A stretch of DNA of 37,074 bases. It comes from an uncultured Bacilli bacterium (GTDB lineage: Bacteria > Bacillota_I > Bacilli_A > RF39 > UBA660). Location: the NCBI GenBank assembly GCA_934176955.1, contig CAKPOS010000013.1, positions 1 through 37,074 on the forward strand, written 5' to 3'. A program made the position numbers and the translations under genes. Shown one piece after another: positions 1-8,512 of the stretch. The first letter of the stretch is position 1. Each line of letters begins with the position of its first letter. A model generated the notes under the pieces. The model ran no database searches, had not been told where the DNA came from, and was given only the letters and a program-made list of their open reading frames with translations.

Positions 1-936
1 TTTGATATAGAAGTAGAAAATATTGATTTATTCCAAACTTTAATGGAATTAAAGAATAAGTTAAGTCATTCTTGGGAAAGAATGTATGAATATGCCTGTA
101 TTTATTATGAACATCATGGAAATTTGGAAGTTCCTCAAAAGTTTAAAACGAGTAATGGTTTTGAATATGATGAAGAGGGAAAAATTAACTTGGGATCTTG
201 GATAGCAGCTCAAAGAATAAAGGTACAACCAGAAAGTGAACGAGGAAAATTATTATTGGGTATTGGCATGCGATTTGAAAATAAAATTAGTACACTTTCT
301 TGGAAAGAAATGTATGAATATGCTCGTATTTATTATGAACATCATAAAAGTTTAGAAATTCCTCGAACTTTTAAAACAAATAATGGATTTGAATATGATG
401 AACAAGGAAAAATAAAATTAGGATATTGGTTATCTAATCAGAGACAGAATACTTTATTAGAAAGTGAACGGGGACAGTTACTTTCTCAAATAGGGATGCG
501 TTTTGAGAATAAAATAAGTACACTTAGTTGGGAAGAAATGTATGAATATGCCTGTACTTATTATGAACATCATAAAAATTTAGAAATTCCTTATAAGTTT
601 AAAACGAGTAATGGATTTGAATATAACGAAAAAGGAAGTGTAAATTTAGGTCCTTGGATAGCCGCTCAAAAACAATTATATAAAAACAAAGAGATGTCTG
701 AGGAACAAATTATTTTATTAGAAAATATTGGAATGAAATGGATGAGTGAAAAAGTAGATAATAAGTTACAGATGGAAGAAATAACAGAAAAGAATACAAG
801 AAAAAAACAAATAGAATTGTTGAATAGAACAAAGAGTTTGTTAAATCATATTGATAATCAAGTTTTTGAAAGTAAAGAAGATATCAATCTCGTTAATCAG
901 CAATTTATCAATGAGTTAAATCGTAAATCTAGATAA
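1..936 (+). CDS. Helicase-associated (HA) domain repeat protein, 5' end outside the window
   Basis: The frame is open from base 1 with no stop upstream of the first ATG (43), so this is most likely the 3' part of a longer gene. The visible protein has three tandem units of exactly 76 codons (228 bp). The Met codons of the repeated MYEYA motif lie at 82, 310 and 538. Each unit has a conserved W-x-x-MYEYA core, then YYEHH, a GFEY segment and LG-x-W, which matches the helicase-associated domain (PF03457 type) found in tandem at the C-terminus of some DEAD/DEAH helicases and in stand-alone proteins. After the third unit the tail is charged and probably helical. Whether a helicase core lies upstream cannot be seen. 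The units are nearly identical in DNA, so copy number may vary. Stop is TAA at 934-936. Confidence 0.75.
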   Translation, partial: FDIEVENIDLFQTLMELKNKLSHSWERMYEYACIYYEHHGNLEVPQKFKTSNGFEYDEEGKINLGSWIAAQRIKVQPESERGKLLLGIGMRFENKISTLSWKEMYEYARIYYEHHKSLEIPRTFKTNNGFEYDEQGKIKLGYWLSNQRQNTLLESERGQLLSQIGMRFENKISTLSWEEMYEYACTYYEHHKNLEIPYKFKTSNGFEYNEKGSVNLGPWIAAQKQLYKNKEMSEEQIILLENIGMKWMSEKVDNKLQMEEITEKNTRKKQIELLNRTKSLLNHIDNQVFESKEDINLVNQQFINELNRKSR

Positions 937-951
937 GAATTTAATTATGGG

Positions 952-974
952 AAAATACTTATAAGTATTTTTAG
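952..974 (+). terminator. Palindromic hairpin after HA-repeat gene
   Basis: A perfect 20-bp palindrome (AAAATACTTA / TAAGTATTTT, 952-971) followed by TTA lies 15 bp after the stop of the HA gene and 22 bp before the gltX RBS. It is plausible as a weak intrinsic terminator. The U-tract is short, so some readthrough into gltX is possible. Confidence 0.45.
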
Positions 975-996
975 TGTATAGAAAGAAGTGATAAAA

Positions 997-2646
997 ATGA
1001 CTAATCAAGATTTAGCTAATTTAATATTCCCCGATGTTAAACACGATATTCATTATTATGAAGAAAAATATCCTCAAAGAAATTTAAAAGAGGGACAAGT
1101 TGTGACTAGGGTTGCCCCTTCTCCAACAGGATATATGCATTTAGGAACTTTATTTCAAGCGCTTATTGACTATATTTTAGTAAAAAATAGGGGAGGAGTA
1201 TTTTATTTAAGAAATGAAGATACTGATACTAAAAGAGAAATAGAAGGGGCTGTTCAGCTTGTTATTGATACTTTAAAAGAATATGATATTATGCCAGATG
1301 AATATGAAATAGAGGGAAAAGTAATTGGAGAGTATGGCCCATATCGTCAAACGGAAAGGAAAGAAATCTATCATGCTTTTATTAAATATTTAATTGAAAA
1401 GGGAGAAGCTTATCCTTGCTTTTGTACTAAAGAAGAATTAGCAGAAATGAGGGAAAGTCAAGAAAAGAATAAGGTTAGAACTGGATATTATGGCAAGTGG
1501 GCAAAATGCAGAAATCTTTCTGTTGATGAGCAGATAGAAAAAATAAAAGCAGGAATTCCTTATGTTATCCGGTTTAAATCCCATGGGGATTTTGAAAAGA
1601 AGTTTGTTTTTGATGATTTAGTGAAAGGGAAGTTAGAATTATCTCTTAATGATGAAGATTTTGTCATTATGAAGTCGTCAGATAAACTACCTACTTATCA
1701 TTTTGCACATTTAGTTGATGACCATTTAATGGGAACAACTCATGTGATTCGTGGAGAAGAGTGGTTACCTTCTGTTGCCAAACATATTGAGTTATTTCGA
1801 GCTTTTGGTTTTAAGCCGCCAAAATATATTCATACGCCTTTGATTATAAAGAAGGATGGAAATACTACGCGTAAATTGAGTAAGAGAAAAGATCCAGAGG
1901 CATCAATGTCTTATTATAAAGAATGTGGTTATCCGACAACTGCTGTAATTGAATCTTTAATGACGATTATTAATTCTAATTATGAAGAGTGGCATAAGGC
2001 AAATGCGAATAGTACTTATTTAGATTTTATCTATAGTCCAAAGAAAATGAGTTCATCAGGGGCTTTATATGATTTAGATAAGTTAAAAAATATTTCTAAA
2101 AATATTATTTCTAAGATGACAAAGGAAGAGTTAATGGAAAAATCTTTGGCATGGGCTGATGTTTATTCTCCTGCATTAAAAGAACTAATTGAAAGAGATA
2201 AAGATTATTATATGGCTATTTTAAATATTGAAAGAGTACAAAAGAAGCCTAGAAAAGATATTGCTAAATATGATGAAATTATGGATAATATTTGGTATAT
2301 GTATGATGATTTATATGAAGCAAAAGAAAAAAATTATGAATGGCAAAAAATTACTGATAAGGAAGAAATTCAAAAGATTACGAATACTTATATGGAAAAG
2401 TATTTTAATGTTAGTGATAAAGAAGCATGGTTTAATGGGGTAAAAGAATTATCAGAAAGTCTTGGCTATGCTAGCAATATGAAAGATTATAAAGAACATC
2501 CAGAAAATTATAAAGGTTCTGTCGCTGATGTTTCAACAGTGCTTAGAGTAGCATTAACTTCTTTATCTATGACACCAGACTTATATGAGATAATGTCTCT
2601 ATTAGGAAAAGAAAAAATTGCTAAAAGATATTCAAATTTTTCCTAA
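997..2646 (+). CDS. gltX: Glutamyl-tRNA synthetase
   Basis: This enzyme charges tRNA-Glu with glutamate in the cytoplasm. It is a class I synthetase: the HIGH-type motif is at residues 40-50 (APSPTGYMHLG) and the KLSKR motif at 293-297, both intact. Between them lie the usual FCTKEE and RFKSHGD-like segments, and the C-terminal third is the helical anticodon-binding part. At 549 aa it is longer than the common ~480-aa GluRS, matching the longer form found in many clostridia-like genomes. I chose ATG 997 over the in-frame GTG at 988 because the GAAAGAAG Shine-Dalgarno (981-988) would overlap the GTG but sits 8 bases from the ATG. A tRNA-Glu gene lies 6 kb downstream but is not in the same operon. 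Confidence 0.93.
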   Translation: MTNQDLANLIFPDVKHDIHYYEEKYPQRNLKEGQVVTRVAPSPTGYMHLGTLFQALIDYILVKNRGGVFYLRNEDTDTKREIEGAVQLVIDTLKEYDIMPDEYEIEGKVIGEYGPYRQTERKEIYHAFIKYLIEKGEAYPCFCTKEELAEMRESQEKNKVRTGYYGKWAKCRNLSVDEQIEKIKAGIPYVIRFKSHGDFEKKFVFDDLVKGKLELSLNDEDFVIMKSSDKLPTYHFAHLVDDHLMGTTHVIRGEEWLPSVAKHIELFRAFGFKPPKYIHTPLIIKKDGNTTRKLSKRKDPEASMSYYKECGYPTTAVIESLMTIINSNYEEWHKANANSTYLDFIYSPKKMSSSGALYDLDKLKNISKNIISKMTKEELMEKSLAWADVYSPALKELIERDKDYYMAILNIERVQKKPRKDIAKYDEIMDNIWYMYDDLYEAKEKNYEWQKITDKEEIQKITNTYMEKYFNVSDKEAWFNGVKELSESLGYASNMKDYKEHPENYKGSVADVSTVLRVALTSLSMTPDLYEIMSLLGKEKIAKRYSNFS

Positions 2647-2657
2647 AAATGAAATTA

Positions 2658-2689
2658 AAAAATGATACTTAAATTTGAGTATCATTTTT
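2658..2689. terminator. Bidirectional terminator between gltX and the convergent operon
   Basis: A 12-bp perfect stem (AAAAATGATACT / AGTATCATTTTT) with an 8-base loop has A- and T-runs on both sides, so it can end transcription in either direction. It overlaps the last codons and stop of the minus-strand 86-aa gene, so its sequence is constrained by both jobs. Confidence 0.8.
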
Positions 2690-2929
2690 CATTTTCTCTA
2701 AAAACATTGTTGAAATTCTTTCCGCTTCTTCTTGATCTTCAATATCACAAAAAGTTAAATTAGCATTTTCTAATTTTAATTCTACTACCAAGAAATTGTC
2801 TTCATCAATTGATTCGTCTTCTTGATGATACAAGGAAAGAAATAAGTATTTTTTTTGTTGATCATCTAATTCTTCTAAGACATAATATTCTTGATTATCG
2901 TTTAATGTAATAATTTTATTTTTTAACAT
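2669..2929 (-). CDS. Small acidic protein, DUF1292-like
   Basis: This 86-aa acidic protein has the short beta-rich layout (IITL..NQEYYVLEEL..) of the DUF1292/YrzB group, whose role is unknown. It is the last gene of a three-gene minus-strand operon. Its ATG overlaps the TAA stop of the 753-aa gene by one base (TAATG), with an AGGA eight bases upstream inside that gene, so translation is probably coupled. It resembles the first gene of the same operon (5221-5469) in length, acidity and spacing of hydrophobic positions, and the two look like distant paralogues. Assignment to DUF1292 is by eye only. Confidence 0.6.
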   Translation of the reverse strand: MLKNKIITLNDNQEYYVLEELDDQQKKYLFLSLYHQEDESIDEDNFLVVELKLENANLTFCDIEDQEEAERISTMFLEKMKNDTQI

Positions 2930-5190
2930 TATCTAGTCCTTCCTGAAGAAATACTTTCTAACATTTCTTCAACTTGTTCTTTTGGAAACCATGCATATCC
3001 AGCACCATTTGCTTGTTTAAAGTGAACCCAAGTTTGTCCATTAATGACATTTGTTTTATCAAATACAGCATTTACTCCTCGATTATTTAACAAATGTACA
3101 GCAGATTGACCAGGGCCAGCATAACCATATTCAAGACCACTAATATCCATAACAGTACCACTTTCAAATGAAGGAATATTTGTATTACTTGCTGTAGAAA
3201 CAATATCACTAGCAGGAGTAAAACTTGCTACTGAAGGAGTAGAAGGAGTAGAAGGAGTAGTAACTGTTGGTGTTTGATTCACTGCATTTGAAATTTTAGG
3301 AGTAGGAGAAACTTTAGGAGTAGGAGAAACCTTAGGAGTATCAGTTGTCATAGTAGGAGCATTAGTTTCTTTAGGAGTAGAAGGAGAGGTTAACTTATCT
3401 TGATCAACAACAGTAACCGTAGTATCTGGTTTAGGAACCATGAATTTTTGATAAATATTTGCAGTAGTATATCCTAAAGATAAACCATTAACAAAACTTC
3501 TAAAGTAAGGATTTTTTGGTCTTTCAAAGATAGCTTTTGCTATATTTTTTACTTTTTTAGGAATAATATGTTTAATTCCAGAAATAATTTTTGGTTCATT
3601 TCCTTTATTGATTTTTGTTGAGATAGAACAAGTTAATTTTCCAGCATTATATATTGTTCTTGATAAGGTATAAGCACTAGCAACAGTTCCAAGTACAGGA
3701 TGCGCTTTTAAGGCAACATTCAAACCAATTCCTGTTACAAATCCTAAACTACCAATCATTGCTTTTTTCCACTTACTAACATCTTTTCCTTTATTTTCTA
3801 TTTTTCTTTTTTTAGGTTTTAAGACTTCTTTATAAATATCTTCTTTTAATTCTTCCTTTAACTTTTCAGGATTATCCCAATGTTTAAAATTTCTAATAGC
3901 AGCATATAAGTTTAAATTTCCATCAATTAATTGAACGATTTTTTTCTCTTTTCGTTTATCATTTAAGTTTTCAAAAGCTTCATTTTGTTGAATTGATTTA
4001 CGAACGGCGGTAGAAATATCCTTCTTAGCAGCTAGATAACTTGCTTGAATATCTTTTAATTCATCAAGTCTTTTCTTTATTTTAGTATCTTTCTTTTCTG
4101 ACTTATAAACTTGAATATATTGTTCTATTTTTTCTATTTCTCTTAATCCTTCTAGGTTTGAAGTTGCTAAAATATCTCCAGATAATTCTTCCACTAATTT
4201 AGAAGTGTTATCCCAATCTGCTAAATTTTTATAAACGTCGTCATTTGAAATATCAACCTTAAATTTTTTCTCTAAAGTAGGAATAACTTGTGAATTAAAT
4301 TTATTTATGGCTTTTTCTTTTTCTTCTTTATCTTCAATATCAGCAATCATCATAGCTCTATCATCAAAAATTTGATCTGCTAAAACTTCCATTTTTTCGT
4401 AATAAATATCTCTAATTCTTTCTAATTTTTTAATTTCATCTTTAAACTCTGAAGTGTAATTATCTTTCATTAACTCAAGAATTTTATTAATCTTATCAAT
4501 TTCTCTTAATTGAGGATGAGCTTTAATATCTTGAATTGTTTTTTGAATTTCTTCAACTGGTTTAATTTCTTGAACTATAGTATCTACAATCTGTTCTTTT
4601 GCTTTTTCTATTAAAGCATGTGTATCCTTATCATCATCATCTATTTTTAGCTCTTTTGCACTTTTAGATACTTCGTCATAAACTTTTGTTTCTAATTCAG
4701 AATCACTTAAAGATTGTATATCTTCATTGGCAGTAATCTTGCTTGTTACTCTTGCTTGAATATCGTCCACTATATTTTGAATTTCGAACATATAGTCATT
4801 AACAACATCGATTGGCTCATCACAAAGATTACCATACTTCTTGACATAAGTTTCCTTCAATTGATCTACTTTCTCAAATGATTGCGTAAATGTTAAGCTT
4901 TGATCAAGCAAAATTTCACTTACTTGTGAGTAGAAATTTGAAGCAATCTCTTTTTCATCATCAGAAGAAGGATTATTCTTTTTCATATAGTCAGTAATAA
5001 ATTGACTATAAGCAGCATCAATATCTGCGTTTTCATTGATTAAATCCTTTGAAATTGAATTGACATATTTTGTAAATTGCTCTTTGGTAATATCATTACC
5101 TTTCTGAGCAATTTCTTCTAATGTTTGAATAAAAGCATCCGCGTAGTTACTTGCTGAATCCTTAAATAATAATTTTTTTAAATTTTCCAT
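2929..5190 (-). CDS. 753-aa coiled-coil protein with hydrophobic hairpin, Pro/Thr-rich linker and C-terminal SH3-like domain
   Basis: I do not recognise this as a named family. Residues 1 to ~475 are charged, helical and probably coiled coil, with no signal peptide. Residues ~477-507 form a hydrophobic stretch that could be a membrane hairpin. A basic region follows, then a Pro/Thr/Ser-rich linker (~587-677) with tandem SPTPKV and TPS repeats. The last ~75 residues (678-753) resemble a bacterial SH3 domain (YGYAGPG near the start, QTWVHFK and GYAWFP later). If the hydrophobic part spans the membrane, the SH3-like end could face the cell wall; that is inference. The start is supported by AAGGGGG eight bases before ATG. 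It is the middle gene of an operon with a small acidic protein on each side. It could alternatively be a cytoskeletal or cell-division-associated protein. Confidence 0.7.
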   Translation of the reverse strand: MENLKKLLFKDSASNYADAFIQTLEEIAQKGNDITKEQFTKYVNSISKDLINENADIDAAYSQFITDYMKKNNPSSDDEKEIASNFYSQVSEILLDQSLTFTQSFEKVDQLKETYVKKYGNLCDEPIDVVNDYMFEIQNIVDDIQARVTSKITANEDIQSLSDSELETKVYDEVSKSAKELKIDDDDKDTHALIEKAKEQIVDTIVQEIKPVEEIQKTIQDIKAHPQLREIDKINKILELMKDNYTSEFKDEIKKLERIRDIYYEKMEVLADQIFDDRAMMIADIEDKEEKEKAINKFNSQVIPTLEKKFKVDISNDDVYKNLADWDNTSKLVEELSGDILATSNLEGLREIEKIEQYIQVYKSEKKDTKIKKRLDELKDIQASYLAAKKDISTAVRKSIQQNEAFENLNDKRKEKKIVQLIDGNLNLYAAIRNFKHWDNPEKLKEELKEDIYKEVLKPKKRKIENKGKDVSKWKKAMIGSLGFVTGIGLNVALKAHPVLGTVASAYTLSRTIYNAGKLTCSISTKINKGNEPKIISGIKHIIPKKVKNIAKAIFERPKNPYFRSFVNGLSLGYTTANIYQKFMVPKPDTTVTVVDQDKLTSPSTPKETNAPTMTTDTPKVSPTPKVSPTPKISNAVNQTPTVTTPSTPSTPSVASFTPASDIVSTASNTNIPSFESGTVMDISGLEYGYAGPGQSAVHLLNNRGVNAVFDKTNVINGQTWVHFKQANGAGYAWFPKEQVEEMLESISSGRTR

Positions 5191-5220
5191 TTTTATTTCC
5201 CCCTTAATTGATTATTTTTT

Positions 5221-5469
5221 TCATAAATTACTTATTTCTTTCTTTAATTCTTGTTGAAAGATAGGTACTAAATAACAAAAAATTTCTCCATCTTTCATTA
5301 CTTTTAATTCTTGATTATCTTCGTAGAAAATATAATAGGATTGTGTAGGTTCTTCTTCTTCATCAAGTTCATTCACTAAAAAATATTCTACGTTAAGATA
5401 ATTAGTTGAAGTTAGTACAATGTACTTTGTATTTTCAATTTGAATAATGTCTTGCTTTGAAATATTCAT
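5221..5469 (-). CDS. Small acidic protein, first gene of operon
   Basis: An 82-aa acidic protein of unknown function, with short beta-like segments (DIIQIENTKYIVL, YYIFYED, IFCYLVP) recalling DUF1292-type proteins and the 86-aa protein at the other end of the operon. An in-frame ATG at 5490 would add seven residues, but I reject it: the complement of GGAGG (5473-5477) sits just before the ATG at 5469, and the promoter -10 at 5493-5498 puts the expected transcript start downstream of 5490. The next gene follows after 30 bp. Confidence 0.7.
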   Translation of the reverse strand: MNISKQDIIQIENTKYIVLTSTNYLNVEYFLVNELDEEEEPTQSYYIFYEDNQELKVMKDGEIFCYLVPIFQQELKKEISNL

Positions 5470-5492
5470 TTTTCCTCCTTCATCCGGCAATT

Positions 5493-5521
5493 ATTATACT
5501 ATTAGTTTACATAAAAATCAA
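5493..5521 (-). promoter_or_regulatory. Sigma-A promoter of the 82-aa/753-aa/86-aa operon
   Basis: On the minus strand TTGATT (5521-5516), a 17-bp spacer and TATAAT (5498-5493) form a near-consensus promoter. The predicted start is near 5486, giving a very short leader before the GGAGG site of the 82-aa gene. Confidence 0.75.
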
Positions 5522-5550
5522 GTGATTTTCTTTAAAAAGCAATAAAAAAT

Positions 5551-5739
5551 GTTACAGTTCAGTCAGATAAAATAAGGGTTTAAATAATATTCTTTTATAA
5601 AAAATACTAAAATAGTCCTATATTGCTAATAAATTGTGTAAAATTTTATACATTTATTATTATTTTGTTTATTGAAATTTATTTCATTCTTTTTCCAACC
5701 GGTTAGAGGTGTTTTATATTTTATTGACTGAACTGTAAC
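5551..5739. repeat. 189-bp element bounded by 15-bp perfect inverted repeats
   Basis: GTTACAGTTCAGTCA at 5551-5565 is repeated as its exact reverse complement at 5725-5739. Immediately outside, AAAAAAT occurs at both 5544-5550 and 5740-5746 in direct orientation, as a target-site duplication would. This fits a MITE-like element, but flanking A-runs are common here, and the two repeats could instead be operator sites between divergent promoters. It encodes no protein. Confidence 0.55.
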
Positions 5740-5930
5740 AAAAAATTATAAATCAGTTGGGTAAAATAAAAGATAATGATTTTTTATAGAATTGATTAAA
5801 ATATAGAATATTATTATGTATTTTCAATTTTAATATCATTTGTTCCCCTTATTTATCATTTCTTTTCTTTATAAGTATTATTTTTCTTAATGCGTTGTGG
5901 ATATTTTTTCTTCAAATAAATTCAAAATTA

Positions 5931-5959
5931 TTTACTGCAAAATGAAAAAGTGCTAAAAT
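5931..5959 (+). promoter_or_regulatory. Promoter of the sigma-factor gene
   Basis: TTTACT (5931-5936), a 17-bp spacer and TAAAAT (5954-5959). The implied leader is about 110 bases, long for this window, and leaves room for post-transcriptional control. Confidence 0.6.
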
Positions 5960-6079
5960 ACAACAAAGCAAAACCTAGTTTGAAGATGTTTTTTTATAAT
6001 TGTTTCAAATTATCTTAATTTAAAAATAAATAAATTTAAAAGTAGATAATTTTAAGAAAACAAAGAACGGAGGCAACGA

Positions 6080-8383
6080 ATGAAACTAACTTTAAAAAGT
6101 GTACAACAATTAAATACACAACAAATATTTGAGTTATTGTTACCAATAATAAATAAACTTTATGAAAAAGTTGATTATATAGGAATAACGAAAGAAGAAT
6201 TTTATCACTTGGTATTAAAAAAAGTTGAAAAATCAAAAAAAACTTATAAAGGGGATATGAATTATATAAAATATATTCAAAATAGAATAAATACTCTAAT
6301 AGAAAATCAGATAAAAAACAATCTTCTAGAAACAGAAACAGCAGTAATGATTATAGATAATTATATAAATAAATATTTTAAAAGAAGTGATTCATATGAA
6401 GATTCTATAAAGAACTTAAAAGATTTAGCTAATTTTTTTGAACTTTGCAATTATATTCCTAATCTAAATATATTGATTCAAATCATTGAAAAAAATTCAA
6501 ACCTTTCTAAGACAATAGAATCTATAATAAAAAAACATCAAACACAAATCATTTCAGGAAATTTGGAAGAAATATTTGAGAATAATATAATGATATCAAT
6601 CATTAAAACATATTGTATGTTGTATAATATAGAAATAAAAGCATTAGAAAAATATGAAACAGATAATATTGATTTAGACAATTTTCAACTAACAGATAGC
6701 GTAAAAATGTATTTAAAAGAAATAAGTAAAAGACCATTACTTTCAGTGGAAGAAGAATACCAATTAGCAAAAAGAATATCACAAGGAGATGATTATGCAA
6801 GAGAAATATTTATTGAAAGTAATTTAAAATTAGTTGTAAATATAGCAAAGGGCTATATAGGAAGAGGGTTATCATTTTTAGATTTAATTCAAGAAGGAAA
6901 TTTTGGTTTAATGACCGCTGTTGATAAATTTGACGCAACTAAAGGATACAAGTTTTCTACTTATGCCACTTATTGGGTAAAACAAGCAATTTCAAGAGCA
7001 ATAGCAAATAAGGGAAGAAATGTGAGAATTCCTGTACATCTGTATGAAAAAATAGGCACGTACAAAAAAACAATTACTAAATTAGAAACAATATTAAATA
7101 GGCGACCCACAATAAATGAAATAGCAGAGGAGATGAAACTAGCAATTCCAGAAGTAATAAAATTATATAAACTTCAAAGCGATACCATAAGCATAAACAC
7201 ATTAATTAGTGATGATGAAAGTACTGAATTAGAAAATTTTATTCTAGCATCAGAAGAAACACCAGAAGATATAGTCGTTGAAGAAAACATGAGCTTTCAA
7301 GTGAAAAAAATTTTAGAGACTAGTAATTTAAATTCAAAAGAAATAGAAGTATTAATATTAAGATTTGGACTTAATAATCAAGACCCAATGCCATTGAGAA
7401 AAATTGGAGAAAAATATAATGTGTCAGGAGAATCAATACGACGAACTGAATCAAGGGCATTAATGAAAATTAGAAAAAATAAACAAATAAAATCATTAGC
7501 AGAATATATGGAATATCCGGATAAATCTTTAGAAAATATTAAAAATATTAAAAAAGGACATAAAGCCTTGAATCAACTAACTTTAGAAGATAAAAAAATA
7601 CAAGTAAAGGAGAAAGAAAAAATGCCAAAATTAAAAACAATTTATCAATATTTTTATGATTATACAAAAGACCAAATAGATACAATATTAGAAAAATTAA
7701 CAGAAGAAGAAAAAGAACTAATTACGCTAAGGTATGGGAAGGACTTAAATCATCCTGTACTTAGAAAATTAACTAAAGAACAAGCTTATAAATTTTATAG
7801 TCTTTTAATTCCTAAGATAAAAAAATTACTATCTAATCCAAATAATGAAAAAACTCCAAGAAAAAAAGAAATAGAAACTTTTACAAAAAATCAAAAGCAA
7901 CCTCCTAAAAAAATTGTTGGTAAAATATTAACAACTATGATAGAAGAGCCATCGATAGAATCACCAAAAAGTACTACATTAGAGCTTGAAAAGTTAAATA
8001 AAAACAATGAATCACAAAATGAATGTATTGCTGTAGATTCTACTATGCCGGCAGTTTGTAAAATACAAGAAGAAAAGAAGAATATCACAAAAGAAGATTA
8101 TCAAAAAATATTAGATTTGTTAAAAACACCAACATTGAATCAAATGCTGCCTACATTGGACCCTAAAGAATTAGTAATAATTTATTTAAAATTAGGTTAT
8201 ATAGATAATAAATATTTTTCATCAGATTCAATAGCACAATTTTTAGGTATAGAAAAACAAGAAGTTATAAATATAATTAGAAAAATATTATTACAATACA
8301 AAGAAAATATTAATCATCTTATTGATAAAGCAATGGAAATAATGACAGATCAGCCAAAACAATTAACAAAAAAATTACAATAA
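6080..8383 (+). CDS. Large sigma-70 family factor with extra C-terminal region-4-like modules
   Basis: A 767-aa sigma factor, about twice the length of a Gram-positive SigA. Residues 1-204 are helical with no recognised domain. A full sigma-70 core follows: region 1.2 (~205-240), region 2 (~241-310, with LDLIQEGNFGLM and the -10-reading YATYWVKQAISRA), region 3 (~320-395, with VRIPVHL) and region 4 (~400-470, with LRFGL and an HTH around KIGEKYNVSGESIRR). After this come two weaker region-4-like units: ~520-585 (LTEEEKELITLRYGKDL) and ~675-745 (LDPKELVIIYLKLGY, then an HTH-like SIAQFLGIEKQEV). The gene uses ATA for Ile and A-rich codons far more than its neighbours, hinting at a different origin. 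The start is set by GGAGG at 6068-6072. It is probably an accessory or diverged factor rather than the housekeeping one. It lies divergent from the SH3-protein operon, a possible target (inference). Confidence 0.85.
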   Translation: MKLTLKSVQQLNTQQIFELLLPIINKLYEKVDYIGITKEEFYHLVLKKVEKSKKTYKGDMNYIKYIQNRINTLIENQIKNNLLETETAVMIIDNYINKYFKRSDSYEDSIKNLKDLANFFELCNYIPNLNILIQIIEKNSNLSKTIESIIKKHQTQIISGNLEEIFENNIMISIIKTYCMLYNIEIKALEKYETDNIDLDNFQLTDSVKMYLKEISKRPLLSVEEEYQLAKRISQGDDYAREIFIESNLKLVVNIAKGYIGRGLSFLDLIQEGNFGLMTAVDKFDATKGYKFSTYATYWVKQAISRAIANKGRNVRIPVHLYEKIGTYKKTITKLETILNRRPTINEIAEEMKLAIPEVIKLYKLQSDTISINTLISDDESTELENFILASEETPEDIVVEENMSFQVKKILETSNLNSKEIEVLILRFGLNNQDPMPLRKIGEKYNVSGESIRRTESRALMKIRKNKQIKSLAEYMEYPDKSLENIKNIKKGHKALNQLTLEDKKIQVKEKEKMPKLKTIYQYFYDYTKDQIDTILEKLTEEEKELITLRYGKDLNHPVLRKLTKEQAYKFYSLLIPKIKKLLSNPNNEKTPRKKEIETFTKNQKQPPKKIVGKILTTMIEEPSIESPKSTTLELEKLNKNNESQNECIAVDSTMPAVCKIQEEKKNITKEDYQKILDLLKTPTLNQMLPTLDPKELVIIYLKLGYIDNKYFSSDSIAQFLGIEKQEVINIIRKILLQYKENINHLIDKAMEIMTDQPKQLTKKLQ

Positions 8384-8392
8384 TTCAAAAAT

Positions 8393-8421
8393 AGATTTTC
8401 GAAATAGAAAGTCTTTTTTTT
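8393..8421 (+). terminator. Terminator of the sigma-factor gene
   Basis: An 8-bp stem AGATTTTC / GAAAGTCT (one G-U pair) with a 6-base loop is followed directly by a run of T, 10 bp after the stop codon. Confidence 0.7.
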
Positions 8422-8464
8422 AAAATATATCTCCAATTTTTACAATATTTTCATTTTCAAAATG

Positions 8465-8493
8465 TTGACAAATCAGTAAAAAAATTATAGAAT
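8465..8493 (+). promoter_or_regulatory. tRNA promoter
   Basis: TTGACA (8465-8470), a 17-bp spacer and TAGAAT (8488-8493). The -35 is consensus. The expected start is near 8500, 13 bases before the tRNA. Confidence 0.8.
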
Positions 8494-8512
8494 GAATACA
8501 GCAAAGAGATAT

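Larger units (their letters stand above)
5470..6079. other. Divergent intergenic region, no gene
   Basis: This 610-bp AT-rich stretch separates the minus-strand operon from the sigma-factor gene. It holds the two divergent promoters (5493-5521 and 5931-5959), the 189-bp inverted-repeat element (5551-5739), a palindrome AACCGGTT (5697-5704), and a degenerate second copy of the repeat's flank around 5752-5790 (TCAGT..GGTAAAATAA). No convincing ORF or RNA gene was found. Confidence 0.7.

Noticed and set aside
82..760. Possible CRISPR or tandem non-coding repeat
   Set aside because: The period is exactly 76 codons, the repeats are coding and protein-conserved, and there are no spacers.
5467..5490. 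Earlier ATG (5490) for the 82-aa gene
   Set aside because: It lies between the -10 box and the expected transcript start, and the GGAGG site belongs to the ATG at 5469.
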